64,000 nucleotides of DNA from Cyathus striatus (GCA_025738555.1 JAOVFP010000005.1:6200001-6264000), one strand, 5' to 3'. Shown: positions 39,241 to 50,700, counted from the first letter of the stretch. Numbers and translations: made by a program. Notes: generated by a model from the sequence alone, not told the origin.

Positions 39241-41282
39241 ATGCGCACATCCTCTACATCGACGCTCGTCGTCGCATCTGCTCTCTTCGGGGTAGCCAAT
39301 GCCCACTTGGCAGCATGGCACAAGGGCATGTTCTGTCTCAACGTGTGTCTTCTCTCCAATCCCTTATCGCGCTCAAAACTAAATTTGTGAAATAGGGCTC
39401 AACGGGCGTAGTAGACTTGAACACCGCAAGCCCTGTAACGCCCCTCTACCAACTATCCAAGAACGACTGGTGGTGTACGTCCCCTTCCCTCTACTCATTG
39501 TTCAACATGGCTTATCATGATCATTGTTCGGTTCATTTTAGTCCACCACATCAACGGGGTAAGCGCCCGTGTTCAACCAACCATCACCATCAACTTTTTT
39601 CCTGACATTTTCTGACATTTCTGTTGTTGATGACAGTGCGACAACTTTCCCCCTGCAGACGGCGACTTTCTAGAACTGTAAGTGTCCATCCATCCCTGCA
39701 TTCCCTTATACCCAACTGACAAACGTGAAACAGACCAGCGGGAGGAGACTTTACGGTTGAGATTGCGTCTAACCGTGCTAAGACCACGCTGTCGTACAAC
39801 GGCATCTACACGTCTGACTGGCCTGATGGTTCTACCTACCCCGAGGACTACGTGCGTCCCCCTTCCCTTATACTTGATTCACCCCCGTCTTGAATTCTAA
39901 TCGGACAATTGTAGAACGTCCCATCATGCATTACATCACCCAACAGTGAGCTAACCCTTTCCCAAATCCCATCATACACCATATTCACATACACATTACC
40001 AGTGCACACGCAGAACCAGTCCATGGCAGCCGGAACTGCATTCGCCATCTCCTACGTTGTACGTCCTACACTTGTCTTGGAATCAGCGTCCGTGTTGATG
40101 TTGTTTTGCAGAGCGACATTAAACAAGTAACGCCTGATAACCTTGCAGTATTCAGTGTTCGTTACCAGTACGTCTTTTTCTTAATTCCGCGAGCTAGAAC
40201 TGAGAAATCTAAAGCACACCATGGAAACGCGTAACATCGTATTCCGTTCCAGCAGCAATGCCTGCATGCCCCGACGGAGGATGTATCTGTGCCGTACGTC
40301 CCCCTTCCCACCCCCCCTCCCTCCTTCCTAACCACCTTAAACACAGTGGGGATGGGTCCCAAACGGGTGTGGCCAACCAAACATATACCACCAAGCCTTC
40401 AAATGCAAAGTAACAGGCGCAACATCCACAGCCCCCGTCGCATCGCCCAAGCCTCCGGTATGGTGCGAAGACGACCCAAGTAAATGCGTTACTGGGGCCA
40501 AACAGATGATTTACTGGAATCAGCTGGATGGGAATAATATTGAGGTTGATGGGTATGATTTGAGTGGGGAGTTTAAGAGTCCAGTGTATAATTCCAAGTG
40601 TGGGTTTGCGGATGGTGCGCAGAATGATATTTTTGGGAGTGGGTCGAGTAGTGGGTCTTCGGGTAGTAGGACTTCGAGCAGTGAATCCTCTGCCTCCTCT
40701 GCTTCTCCCTCTGCCTCTGCCTCTCCTGCCTCTTCGTCAAGCAGTGGATCTTCGAGTAGTGGATCATCTAGCAACGATTCTTCCAACGCCTCAGGAAGCT
40801 CCAATCCCAGCTCTGCCTCCCCTGCCTCTGCCTCCTCTTCCAGTTCCTCTTCCGCCTCCCCTAGCGCAGTAGTGGCAGCAGCAGTAAATGATCCACCCAG
40901 CTCATCTACCACCTCTTCCCCCTCTGGTTCATCCAGCTCTAACTCCAATTCCAATAATCTCAACCCTGGCTCTATCTCTAGCTCCAGCCCCTTCTCCAGC
41001 TCCTCCGCATCGTCTTCTTCAACACCCTCTACTTCTTCCACCCCAACTTCATCCATTTTATCTACCTCATCCGCCCCCTCCGTCTCAGCTACATCAACCA
41101 AAAGCAACGCAGGGCAATGTAAGCATCAGCACCGCCAGCGCCGTCGTCGGTCCCCTGTGCCCGAGCCTGAACCTGCTCCCGTCCCCGCTCCTGCTCCGGA
41201 GCCAGTGGCAATTTCCCCCCCTCAGAACCTCGTATCTAGGATGAGGCAGTACCACAGGAGAGCAGCTTCTCATTCTTGGTAG
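39241..41282 (+). CDS. AA14-like lytic polysaccharide monooxygenase with long Ser-rich tail
   Basis: Ten exons: 39241-39342, 39396-39474, 39542-39558 (17 nt), 39637-39677, 39734-39851, 39915-39945, 40003-40058, 40112-40167, 40215-40293, 40347-41282; 1515 nt, 504 residues. AA14 enzymes are secreted copper oxygenases of basidiomycetes that attack xylan coating cellulose. The signal peptide (1-21) leaves His22 ([11 protein letters not shown]) as the mature N-terminus, the first copper ligand. DWWFHH supplies candidates for the second. [69 protein letters not shown] and AKQMIYWNQ follow the family pattern. After about residue 330 comes a Ser/Pro/Ala low-complexity tail of about 170 residues ending in a basic segment (RMRQYHRRA) with no GPI-like hydrophobic end. 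Family assignment is from recalled pattern and should be searched. Confidence 0.87.
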
Positions 41283-41642
41283 ATTCCCCCCTCCCAGCTC
41301 GCAGCTCATTAATCCCGGCTAGACTGGGGTTGATCGTGCCGTGAATGTATTTATTGGGCATGGGGAGCTGGATTCTATTACCTCCTGCCTTTCCTCTAGG
41401 TTATCACGGCGCCACGCGCTTCCTGCTTATCATCTCTGCTGAATTCGTCATAGCTCGCATCTTGATGATGTCAGAGGCTGCGCCTCTGTATACCCCTCCC
41501 TCCCTTTTACCTTACCACCTCCCGTGGTATTTCCTAGATGCTTTATTATCCTAGATCCCGTTTTTCCCCCGACTTGAAGGTGTCTGTCCGTGGATCGGAT
41601 CGGGTTGTGCTGTATTGTACTTAACTAGGCTAGTTAGGATAC

Positions 41643-42374
41643 TTACTGATACCTTTCTTGTTGTTGTGCATCTATTGGATAGGTGATGTAGTTAATGGTT
41701 GTTGGTTCTTTTTTGGTGTGATTTGTGAGGGTGCGTGTATATAAACTTGGTGGTATCCAGCGTCCATCCATTCGAATGAGAAATAGAAATACATTCCTAA
41801 AGTTACAATACATCACCCCTCGACTCAACCTCCCCGCAATCCCACCCAAAAAATCCAGTGTCCGATGGAAAAGCTCATCAAAATCGCCAAGGAGGCCCCA
41901 GCGATCAAGAAGCGTCGCCACATCCTCCTCTTCCAGTCCTAGCACACCATCCACCCCATTCGCACGTCTCCCACTGCGACTCATAGACACACGCTCTTCT
42001 TCCAGCCACACCTCAAGCACCTCTTCCCTACCCACTATAATACTGCGCAGACGCGCTATATCAGTCTGTGTAAGTGGTGTAGACTTGTATGTAACGTCTA
42101 GGACGAGGTCGACCCCAGCGCCTTCATCCGGGTCCCACAGTTGACGTTGGAGAACTGCGAGCCAGGCTTGGTCCAGGTCGTCTAGGAAGTCAATAAGTTC
42201 TGTCAGAGTTGAGCGGGGGTCTGCCCCTGTGGCTGCTGGCGTGTTCCCGTTTGGCGTTGTCGAGTCTGGGGAGGTGTCCATTGTGTCTTCGGTGTGGTCT
42301 TCTGGGGCAGCTGGGAAGGCTGTGAGAGAGTATCCGCATGCTGCTCCGAGGACGTCGCCTGTTAGTCGGAGCAT
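41643..42374 (-). CDS. Hypothetical acidic protein
   Basis: From the ATG at 42374 the frame runs 243 codons. An upstream extension to 42455 lacks an ATG but could be an exon behind the acceptor TTGTCAG. The composition is coding-like: an acidic, helix-rich central part (STLTELIDFLDDLDQAWLAV; LTQTDIARLRSIIVGREEV; EEEDVATLLDRWGLL). The C-terminal third (after GGIAG) looks less coding-like and may hold an unrecognised intron. I do not recognise the family. It is convergent with the AA14-like gene, about 360 bp away. Confidence 0.45.
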   Translation of the reverse strand: MLRLTGDVLGAACGYSLTAFPAAPEDHTEDTMDTSPDSTTPNGNTPAATGADPRSTLTELIDFLDDLDQAWLAVLQRQLWDPDEGAGVDLVLDVTYKSTPLTQTDIARLRSIIVGREEVLEVWLEEERVSMSRSGRRANGVDGVLGLEEEDVATLLDRWGLLGDFDELFHRTLDFLGGIAGRLSRGVMYCNFRNVFLFLIRMDGRWIPPSLYTRTLTNHTKKEPTTINYITYPIDAQQQERYQ

Positions 42375-43565
42375 GTATATTGTGCGGAGGCTTGTGCTGG
42401 GATTAACGGGGGGAATTTGGAGGATGAAGGAAAGGAGATGTCGTGCGGCTGACAAGTAGGCATGTAGTGTTTTAACTGAGGACGTTGGTTGTGATCTATC
42501 ATTTTACCACAATACAGAATAGATAATCCCTGTACATAGATTCTCTTCAGTCCTGTAAGAGAAAGAGATACCAAGCCGACGTACGTCATAATATCAAGAA
42601 ATACCATAGACAAAAGCGAGAATCAATACGACAATATAAAAACATACGTGAAAGCCATGAAAGATCATCTACTCGAAAGGAGTACAAACCGCTTCTTATA
42701 TCCCCTCGTCAGTTCCAGGAACTTCTCGTCTAGGTACGTTGTAAGTCGGCGTTCTTGCGCCGAGGTGAGCGATCATGTTCGGAGGGGTTTCTTGGGTGCG
42801 AAGCCATTGATTTCGACAGGAGGTTCAAGAGGACGAGGTATCTCTGGGGCCATTGTAAGTTTGCAGATAGATTTGTCGTCGTCGGTGTGGAGAAGTTTCC
42901 ACCCACACGTGATCTCACATATAAAAACCCGACCCACTTTTTCGCCTTTCTTCACCGTCGATGCAGCAGTCGTGTTGCACTCTGTGGCTGTCTTCCACGA
43001 CCTTTGGAGTAACGGAGCGACGGGAGAGCGAACTTATGCGTACCCATCCCGGTCTCGACTTGGATGGGTATTGCGTGTTTTGGAAGAGGGAGTCTTTGGA
43101 TTCTTTGGTTGTGCGGAATTTTTTTTACTGACAGCCATTCTCTGAAGGGATATACAATTTTTGTTGTTTTTTATGAATGTATATTGTTTCACGCTTTTCC
43201 TTGTTGAAGGAACAAGAAATTGAGGTCTTACGGAACCGGAAAATCAGTCGTTGACGTCGAATGTTGAAGTTCAAATTCAAACTCTGCACTCTCTCCGATC
43301 GCCGTTTATGCATTCACGCACGGTTGACCGGAGTCTGGCATGTAATCTATTCAACAGATTACATGCCACATACTTACGCTGGTTACAGCAAAATATGAAA
43401 TTTAGGTATCTAAATGCCTATATCTTATTAGACACGTAGGTAATCTTCCGCGAAAGCACTCACTTTCACTAATACTGGGCAGGATATAGCTCAACGTGTA
43501 AGCCTGGCTACCACCAATCTCACCACATGACCGCATGTCAAATACTCGACACATGCGTGCCGAGC
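42375..43565. other. Intergenic with a minor minus-strand ORF
   Basis: A 26-codon minus-strand ORF (42853-42773, MAPEIPRPLEPPVEINGF…) lies about 70 bp behind a TTTATATG box and has a coding-like composition, but it ends at a stop and no further exon could be joined. The rest shows nothing convincing. Confidence 0.25.
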
Positions 43566-43728
43566 ACTCTCTTGTTTACTACCCTTTCCTCCTCTCTTCT
43601 CATCTCATGACGCTATCTTATTCCAATACCTTTCCTCCCTCTTTCCAATACCTTTTCTCTTGTTCTCTCTCTCCTATCCAACCGTTCCCCTAGGCACTTA
43701 TTTGATCACACCATTATCATCCCTTTCG

Positions 43729-43736
43729 TATATAAA
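43729..43736 (+). promoter_or_regulatory. TATA box after a pyrimidine-rich tract
   Basis: TATATAAA follows about 120 bp of nearly pure C/T sequence (43566-43690), a classic strong fungal promoter layout. The first ATG in good context is at 43875. Confidence 0.5.
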
Positions 43737-43874
43737 CAGTCCGCATTTCTTCCCCCTTCGTTGCCGTTTCCTTACTGCTGCAACGAAGATACTATTGTCC
43801 TGTCACGCGTCGTCATTCAGTGAGGCTGTTCCGACACAGCAGCCTTTCACAACGTTAACTGGCAGAAATCCCAA

Positions 43875-43982
43875 ATGTCATCAGTACTAGCCAGGTCGTT
43901 GTTGCGGTCGCCATTTGAGCAGAAGAAACAGAGTAATATCTACAGGTCTGATATTGTGAAGACGAAGATCAGAACACGTTAA
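43875..43982 (+). CDS. Short orphan ORF with mitochondrial-leader-like start
   Basis: A 35-codon ORF, MSSVLARSLLRSPFEQKKQS then a basic tail, sits 140 bp downstream of a strong-looking promoter. The first 13 residues (Arg, Leu, Ser, no acid) look like a mitochondrial presequence. The sequence changes into the duplicated RING region about 50 bp further on. My inference is that this is the 5' end of a housekeeping gene cut off by the segmental duplication; a genuine short peptide cannot be excluded. Confidence 0.3.
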   Translation: MSSVLARSLLRSPFEQKKQSNIYRSDIVKTKIRTR

Positions 43983-44429
43983 TAAGGCCTCGTTCTGGGT
44001 TTGAATCTAGGCAGTGATATTAGAGGGCATCACCCATGGGAGGAAAGAATTTGCGTGGTCACAAGCAATATCAAGAACAGCGATCTGTGTTGCAGAGAAT
44101 GACCAGGTACAAAGGCATGACAGAAATACACTTCAAGAATGATAAGTAGCGATATATTGAGTTCCAATCGTTCAAGGGTATAATATAGGCTGGAGTATCT
44201 CCCACAGCCTTCCCTGGTCCGTTAGTAAATCAACCAACGCACCAGGAATACCAACAGCTCACCATAACACCAACTCACACTACGAGACCTTTCTCTTTGA
44301 CGGCCTGACTGTTTTGTTCTCCACATCTTGTAGCGACCTCCTCGAAGTAGTATTTTCCTACTTGCAACGTGAGCCCGGTAACATGAGAAAAGCCAATAAA
44401 CGAACCGACAGCAGAGGCTCTATCTACAA

Positions 44430-45124
44430 TGACCCGTCCGGGCCCTGATGAGAAAGCTTTGAATGAGCTGACTTCTTGACAAGCACATTGTTCTTAAGGC
44501 GAAGGAATCGTATCTATGAAGTGTTAGCATTGTCACCTAGCACATGAAAGCCACATGATTACGGACCTGCTTGTCGTATTTGACATTTTCTTTCTTCAGC
44601 TTCTCGAGCTCGAGCCTTTCGTACTTCTGCTTCAGGTGCCGATGTGCATCACCCTCCCTCATCCTTTGCAGACTCAAGTAATCCTTCCTGCCCATCAACA
44701 TGTTTAGAACGAAAGTGTAAAGAGGAACTGTGAACGTACTCATCATCACTCCAGTGTCAATACTGCTCCTCCTCGACCTTTGCACGACGCCACGAATCTC
44801 TTCGACAGTTTCCACCCTCCCTCAGGTGCGTTCACTTCCTCATCTGAGAAGAAATCTACGAAGAGCTGAATCGGTATTCCCTTCGGTCGTCGACATGAGT
44901 GGCAAGTATCGCGAAGCGTCGCGTCTCGTTCCATGCAGTTTCTACACATTCCATGTCATTTATATATCTTCATGTAAGTAAACTGTCCATGTAATAGTTC
45001 CAGGTTGTATTGCGTACGTACCGCAGGGAACGAAGAGGAATGGGTTTGTTGTCGTTTCGCGTGAGGAAGAGGTGATACTAGGAGAGAAGAAACTCAGGCA
45101 TGCTTGACATTCGACTTTGACCAT
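44430..45124 (-). pseudogene. RING-finger/coiled-coil protein remnant, copy 1
   Basis: Exon 1 (from ATG 45124) encodes the first zinc pair (CQAC) and ends PCG at donor GTACGT. The next exon carries CRNC and CHSC, together a C3HC4 RING as in E3 ubiquitin ligases. A later exon (about 44560-44700) encodes a charged coiled coil (QKYERLELEKLKKEN). Against copy 2, the acceptor before the H-x-M-C-R-N-C exon is lost (ATAAAG changed to AAATGA). A deletion also joins KLSK directly to a later segment out of frame, and most of the coiled coil is missing. Probably non-functional. Confidence 0.6.
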
Positions 45125-45225
45125 ACGGATTCAGCGTTCAGGATGATTAGCATAAGTCATACCCAGCTCATGCTTGAAGCTTTGAAGCTTCAACGACAGT
45201 CCAACGGCCGACTTGGGGGCAACCG

Positions 45226-45314
45226 ATAGTGCTGCCGTAGTAAAATGGCAGTGAAGCAAAATGTTACGTCACTGTGAATCACTGCCACTTTACTGCACTC
45301 TTCGACAGCACTAT
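45226..45314. repeat. Fold-back element of 89 bp
   Basis: Begins ATAGTGCTG and ends CAGCACTAT. The arms (…TAAAATGGCAGTGA / TCACTGCCACTTTA…) are imperfectly complementary over about 26-30 nt. A 5'-shortened copy is at about 53365-53430, and tail-like pieces (CTTTACTGCACTCTGCGACAGCA) occur near 47522 and 57257. It could be a small non-autonomous DNA element. Confidence 0.45.
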
Positions 45315-45719
45315 GTAGTGCTGCCGCACACAGCGCAGTACTGTGTAATGGAGGACCCTCGAATATCCCTACTAAGGTTAGTTGCAAAATTTTCGATCTT
45401 GGGGGGTTTATGTCCAGACAAAATTTCATAAAATTTGAGGATATTTGTCCGGAATGCGCCTAGGTTACCAGCTGGGGCCCAAATTTGTCCATATTCGGCG
45501 TTCTAACCTCAAAAATCGATGTTTTGGCTTTTTTTCGGTAATTTTCTGCGACAGCGCTTTCTAGGCAGATGAGGATGCTGGGGAACGAATGCAATATGTA
45601 TTACAGTAGTTGATGTGTGATATACCGTAGGGAAACAGTAGGTAGCTAGTACGGCGCAGTTCACTGAACATCTTACATACCAACTTAATCTTCACTCTCC
45701 AAAGCAACCCTCCCTGTTC

Positions 45720-46388
45720 CTAGCCTCCTCTTGCATTGAACACTTTAAGAGCTGCCTTGAGTTTATTCGCCTGCGAGATGAGATCTCCAAATATGTTCAT
45801 GTGATATCCATTCTCCATGACTAGCCCTCCATTTCTCTGTATGGTTATAACAGAAGAAGGAAGAACCAGTAGGAACTGGATTGAAAAGATATGCTGATAA
45901 TAACGCGTATCGAGAAGCACTGTTGCTTGCGGTGTGGCACTGAAGTGGTTTGCTGTCGTATTCTTAAAAACCTGCACTCCAAGATAAGAAATCGCGGCGA
46001 TCGAAGAAGAGTCGGTCACAGCAGCATGTTTTCTGTACTTGCCCGCTGTTTTAGAATGCAATGTGATTACTGAAGTGGTTTCCGAGTCAGTTGGATCGAA
46101 ATACAGTGGATAGTAATGGGCTATAACATACCTAGACCGGTGTACAGCTTGCCGTCAATAAACACGAACCCAAAGTCGTCAACCTGAAGTGGACGAAGAG
46201 CTGTAATACAGGCCTCGCTGATGGGTCTGAAAGCTGCAGGCGTAATAGATTCCCGCTGATGCACTTTCTTCCATTTCCCCAAAGCTTAGAAGTGAATATA
46301 ATGTTAGTTGGAAACATCCGTCACAGTGCATACCAGCCTCCTTGGCAGACACAGAAAAAGGAACCTGGACAATGTATCGGTCATCCAC
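45720..46388 (-). CDS. Unidentified protein, partial model, only in unit 1
   Basis: Exons 46388-46334 (5' end uncertain), 46284-46132 and 46069-45720 join in phase with good splice sites (GTATGC, GTATGT; acceptors AAG, CAG). The product is at least 187 residues. It includes VPFSVSAKEA, WKKVHQRESITP, VDDFGFVFIDGKLYTGL, TAGKYRKHAAVTDSSSIAAISYLGVQVF and a C-terminal DLISQANKLKAALKVFN helix. I do not recognise the family. The 5' end runs into P4-ATPase-derived sequence, so the true start is missing or the gene was truncated by rearrangement. Unit 2 keeps only the first few bases of this segment (near 55725). Confidence 0.4.
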
Positions 46389-46499
46389 ATGTACAATGAC
46401 GAATCAATACCACTTACCTCGTATCGCCTCCCAAGGATAACAATCACCCTCCTGTTCGATAACGACTCCTCCGCGGCGACCTCTCATGCTCATCCACGC

Positions 46500-47392
46500 T
46501 CTGAACATCATCCAACTTCCTCCCTCCAGCCCCACTGCGTCCTACCACGTCCCATCTCCAGCTCCAAGCTGCTCTTGTTTATCGGCATCATATCCACACC
46601 AGGGTGTTCCGATACAACCGTGGCCTCCCCAGCCTGGTGCTCGTGCAACTTGCGTATGCCACAGATGACTTTGTTTGGTGGGTTTATGCCTAATGCGCGC
46701 TCGATCCAGCATCGTGGATCAGTGAGTTTGTTCACGTTCTGCCAGCCGCCACCGGGCTTGGTTGTTGTGGAGGTGTCGACTTCCTCGTCGAGCGTGCTGC
46801 GGGAGTAGTCTTCTACGCCATCTTTGATGGCTGTTGTCAGCAGGATGAAGGCGAGCAGGAGGACGGGCTGACGGCGATGGAGCCTACAGCTGCGCCGGAG
46901 ACAGGGAATGATGGGGGTGTTAGTGGGTGGTAATTGGGGAACAGCGGGATATATGCTGTACTATGGTGAGTTGATGACGAGAGAGCAGGAATAGGTTTGT
47001 TGCTCTGTTTATTGTATTAGTGCAGTTAGAAGGTATAATAGTATGAAACACACCATCTGAAGCGCTCATACAAGTTCTTCGGTATGAAGGCTAAGATGGT
47101 GTACTCTAAGGGGACATCAGGACCCGCCCCCCTAACAATGGCAAGAACCAAAGGGACTCACTTGTGGTCCAGATTTTTTCATGACATACTGATCAACGTG
47201 ACATTCCTCTTCTGGTTTCTCCCCGCCACCCGTGAACCTCAAATCTCCCCACAGGCATGACAGCCTTCTTCCTCTCCTTCCTCTTAATCGCTTGGTGTAT
47301 GGATCGATGGAGAGGTCATAATCATTACCATGTACGTCTTGCGGGATTGTAGAGGGATCAGTGCTCCTCGAGACACTTGAAAGTTGCAACAT
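46500..47392 (-). pseudogene. P4-ATPase (phospholipid flippase) N-terminal fragment, copy 1
   Basis: Read on the minus strand, spliced pieces give EYTILAFIPKNLYERFR, a RATNLFLL piece, then LLLAFILLTTAIKDGVEDYS, STLDEEVD, GGWQNVNKLTDPRCWIERALG and NKVICGIRKLHEHQAGEA. These follow the start of fungal Dnf-type flippases: the cytosolic entry, the first two membrane helices, and the AIKDG-EDY motif. Nothing corresponding to the phosphorylation site (DKTGT) or the ATP-binding domains follows, so this is a broken fragment. Its duplicate is at 55890-56770. Confidence 0.65.
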
Positions 47393-47629
47393 CGAACGTC
47401 AACTGAACTGTCCTACTTAGTCAGACCTGTTCCTAATTTGGATTCAAGGCCCTTCCCGCGGGTCCAACTGCCATGCCTACGGTGCACCTTACTTCACATT
47501 ATATGAAATCTCACCTCACAGCGACTTTACTGCACTCTGCGACAGCACTAGCACTACAGTCTACACCTGATTAACAGCATGATCTTGAAAGACTCAAAAG
47601 TATCAATCGCTGGCGTTCAACCGGTGCTT

Positions 47630-47637
47630 TATATAAA
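47630..47637 (+). promoter_or_regulatory. TATA box of TPR-CHAT copy 1
   Basis: TATATAAA, 100 bp before the ATG at 47737. The aligned position in copy 2 (about 57350-57365) reads CTACACAAAC, so the box is absent there. Confidence 0.5.
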
Positions 47638-47736
47638 CGGATTGCTGCATTACTAGCACTATATCAGTCTCCGTCGACCTCCCAGACCCAGTTTCTCAAA
47701 AAAAATCTCCCAGGCTTCTCCCAGGCATATCGCAAC

Positions 47737-50700
47737 ATGTCTCAAACAGAAACCGGTAGGAGACGCATATGTTCACGATTCGCAGGTGCTTAAGGCTAGC
47801 TTTTACAGATCCACAAACCTTGAGGGGATTACTGTACCATTTCGACCGATTGTTCGCTCATTTTGAGCGTGACCGAAAATTTGGGTTCATTGTTCAGTTC
47901 AAGGACCAATTCAGTGCGTGACATGCTTAAGATTTGTTCATGCCAACAATGTTCATTGTCCTCAGATTTTTAACAATGACGGACATGAAACACTATTTTA
48001 TGATATAATACATACATCTAATGTAAAAAAAATTCGTCAAAATTATGCCTTATTTAATTGCCCTGACCCTTTGTTCAGTGCTCTCTGGGACGCGTGACAA
48101 GGCCTGAATTTGTTCTGTTCAGAGACCCTGCGTGACGCGTGACCGAACAATCGGTCGAAATGGTACAGTATATGAATCGGCGTTAAAGTTACCGGATGAT
48201 GATGTCTTAAAACCTTTACATCTCCAAGCAGTTGGTATACGGTGCTACCTGTCCAACCAACAGTTGAACAGTTTGGATGTTTCCGAGTGGTCTATACAAG
48301 CGTTCCAGTTGGCTCTCATACTTACTCCTCAACACCACCAAGAGCTGCGAATCTCCATACTTACATTACTTGGCGAGGCTTTCATACATCATTACGACCT
48401 GAGCCGACGCGTCGAAGATCTAAATCAGGCCGTTTCCACACTACGGGAGAGCGTTGATTTAACCCCAGAGAACAATCCCTTGCTTCCTAATAACCTATCG
48501 TGCCTCGGATATGCTCTCCAGACTCGATTCAAGCAAACTGAAGAACTACGAGATCTCACGGAAGCTATAGAACTTCATCGGATAGCTGGTTTCCTTACTC
48601 CAGAAGGAGGTCGCTACCGATTTAAGATTCTCTTCAATCTCTCTTCTGCCTTGCAGAGCAGATTTGATCATACACATGAACTAAGCGATGCAGATGAAGC
48701 AATCGAAATCATGCATGACCTCGTCAATAATATGAATCCAGAAGATCCGCTATATTCTTTATCTCTCAGCATCCTTGCCTGCACCTTGGAAGCCCGCTTT
48801 GAGTATAGCGGAGACTTGAGAGACATAGGCCAAGCTATCGATATTCAGCGTAAAGCAGTCGAGAATAGGCCCAATGACCCCTGTTCTCTGATGATTCTGG
48901 GTAACGCGCATCGTGCATATTTCACGCAAACCAGGGAGCTACCACATATCCACATGTGCATTGAAGCTCTTCGGAAGGCGCTGTCACTGGCAGGAGATGA
49001 TATTTTGCCTGCCGCTCTTAGAGATTTGGGACTGGCACTTGGATTTCGCTTTGTCGCGACAGGTAATGTTGACGATCTTGAAGAGGCCATAGCGCTTGAA
49101 CAGCGCGGTATTCAGATCTGTAGAGATGATGATCCAAAATTGCGATGGTTCTACAATTATCTGGGTAGCCAGTTTGACTCTCGCTATAGACTTACAAAGG
49201 ATTTGCGTGATAAGCATGAAGGGGCCCGGGCGCACAGAGAAGCGGTGATTCGAACACCTATTGGACACAGCGATTTGCCTGGATTCCTCAACAACCTAGG
49301 AGGTTCTATGGAAAGTCTATTTCACGCTACGGGGAACGAGTCTGATCTGTCTGAAGCAATCTCGTGTCACAAAGAAGCTGTTTCTCTAATTATCGATGAT
49401 AATATTAAACAGATGTACTGCCTGAGTAATCTAGGAACGGCATTGCGCAGTAGATATGTGCTTGCACACCAGCGATCCGACCTCGATGATGGTCTCAGCG
49501 CGTTAAGGAAGTCTGTTTCACTGTGCCCGCCGAATCATGCTCAACTTCCAATTAATCTTTCCCAACTCGCAGTCGCATTGGCACTTCTGTTCGAAAATGA
49601 ACGCCAACTCGAGACCATAGGTGAAGCAATCTCAGTTATGGAATGGGCGATAGATATCACTCCTGAAGGGAACGCTGGGTTGCCCTTGCTGCTTGATGGA
49701 TTGGGAGGTTTGTTCTTCTTTCGATACCATACTACTACACACAGCAATGATGACATTGGAAGAGCTGTTTCGTTATACCGCCAAGCTACACAGATGCATG
49801 TTGGGTCCCCATTAATACGTCTGCACAGCGGGAAAATGTGGGGGACGTTGTCTCTTCTCGTGGATGATGATCCAGAACAAGCCCTTCACCCATTCGAAAT
49901 TATTTTTAATGACCTCGTCCCACAATTGGCATGGATTGGTCGTACTATGGAACAACGATATCTCTCACTGGTAACTCTGGCGGACATTGTGAGCAGGGCG
50001 ACAGCTGTAGCCATCCTATTTGAACAACTTCACATGGCCGTGGAGTGGCTAGAACAAGGTCGCTCAATAGTATGGAACCAAGTTAATAGTTTCCGCTCAC
50101 CCTTAGACGATCTTCGAAAAGTGAACCCAGCCCTTTGTACGGAACTAGAAAAGATAGCGATCGCTTTGGAAGAAGCTAGTATGCGAACAAACTCATCTAA
50201 TTTGTTAGGTAGTATGGCACGCAGTATCTCCATTCAAGATGACGTCCTTCGACATCAAGGTCTTGCAAAGCAGTGGGATTCATTACTTTGTCGGGTTCGC
50301 AGCATAAGTGGCTTCGAACATTTTCTCTATCCAATACCGTTTCCTAAGCTGATTCTGAAACTACCACCGTCTGGTCTAGTAATAGTTGTTAATGTCCACC
50401 CATTTTCTTGTGATGCTTTGGTTCTTACCCGTGACATATCATTAGAGAGCCAGGCTAATATCGTCCCCATCCGCTTGCCTCAATTCTACAAAAGAGCAGT
50501 CATTCTTCGCGAGGGATTATATAAACTACTTTCCAATCAGTCAGCTCGCATGAGAACTGCACGCAAAGGTCGCCTTGCTATAAATGAGAAGGACCGATTT
50601 TCCATCAAGGAGCTCCTTCGGGATTTGTGGTACGAGATCGTGAAGCCCATCCTTGATGTGCTTAAGCTAGAGGTAAGTAACCCTTTGGTTCCATGGGCGT

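Noticed and set aside
43475..43550. tRNA A-box-like string (TAGCTCAACGTG)
   Set aside because: No B-box or cloverleaf follows.
48132..48170. A start for TPR-CHAT copy 1 inside the MITE
   Set aside because: The codon is GTG, not ATG, and lies in the transposon's inverted repeat. The paralogue shows the true first exon further upstream.
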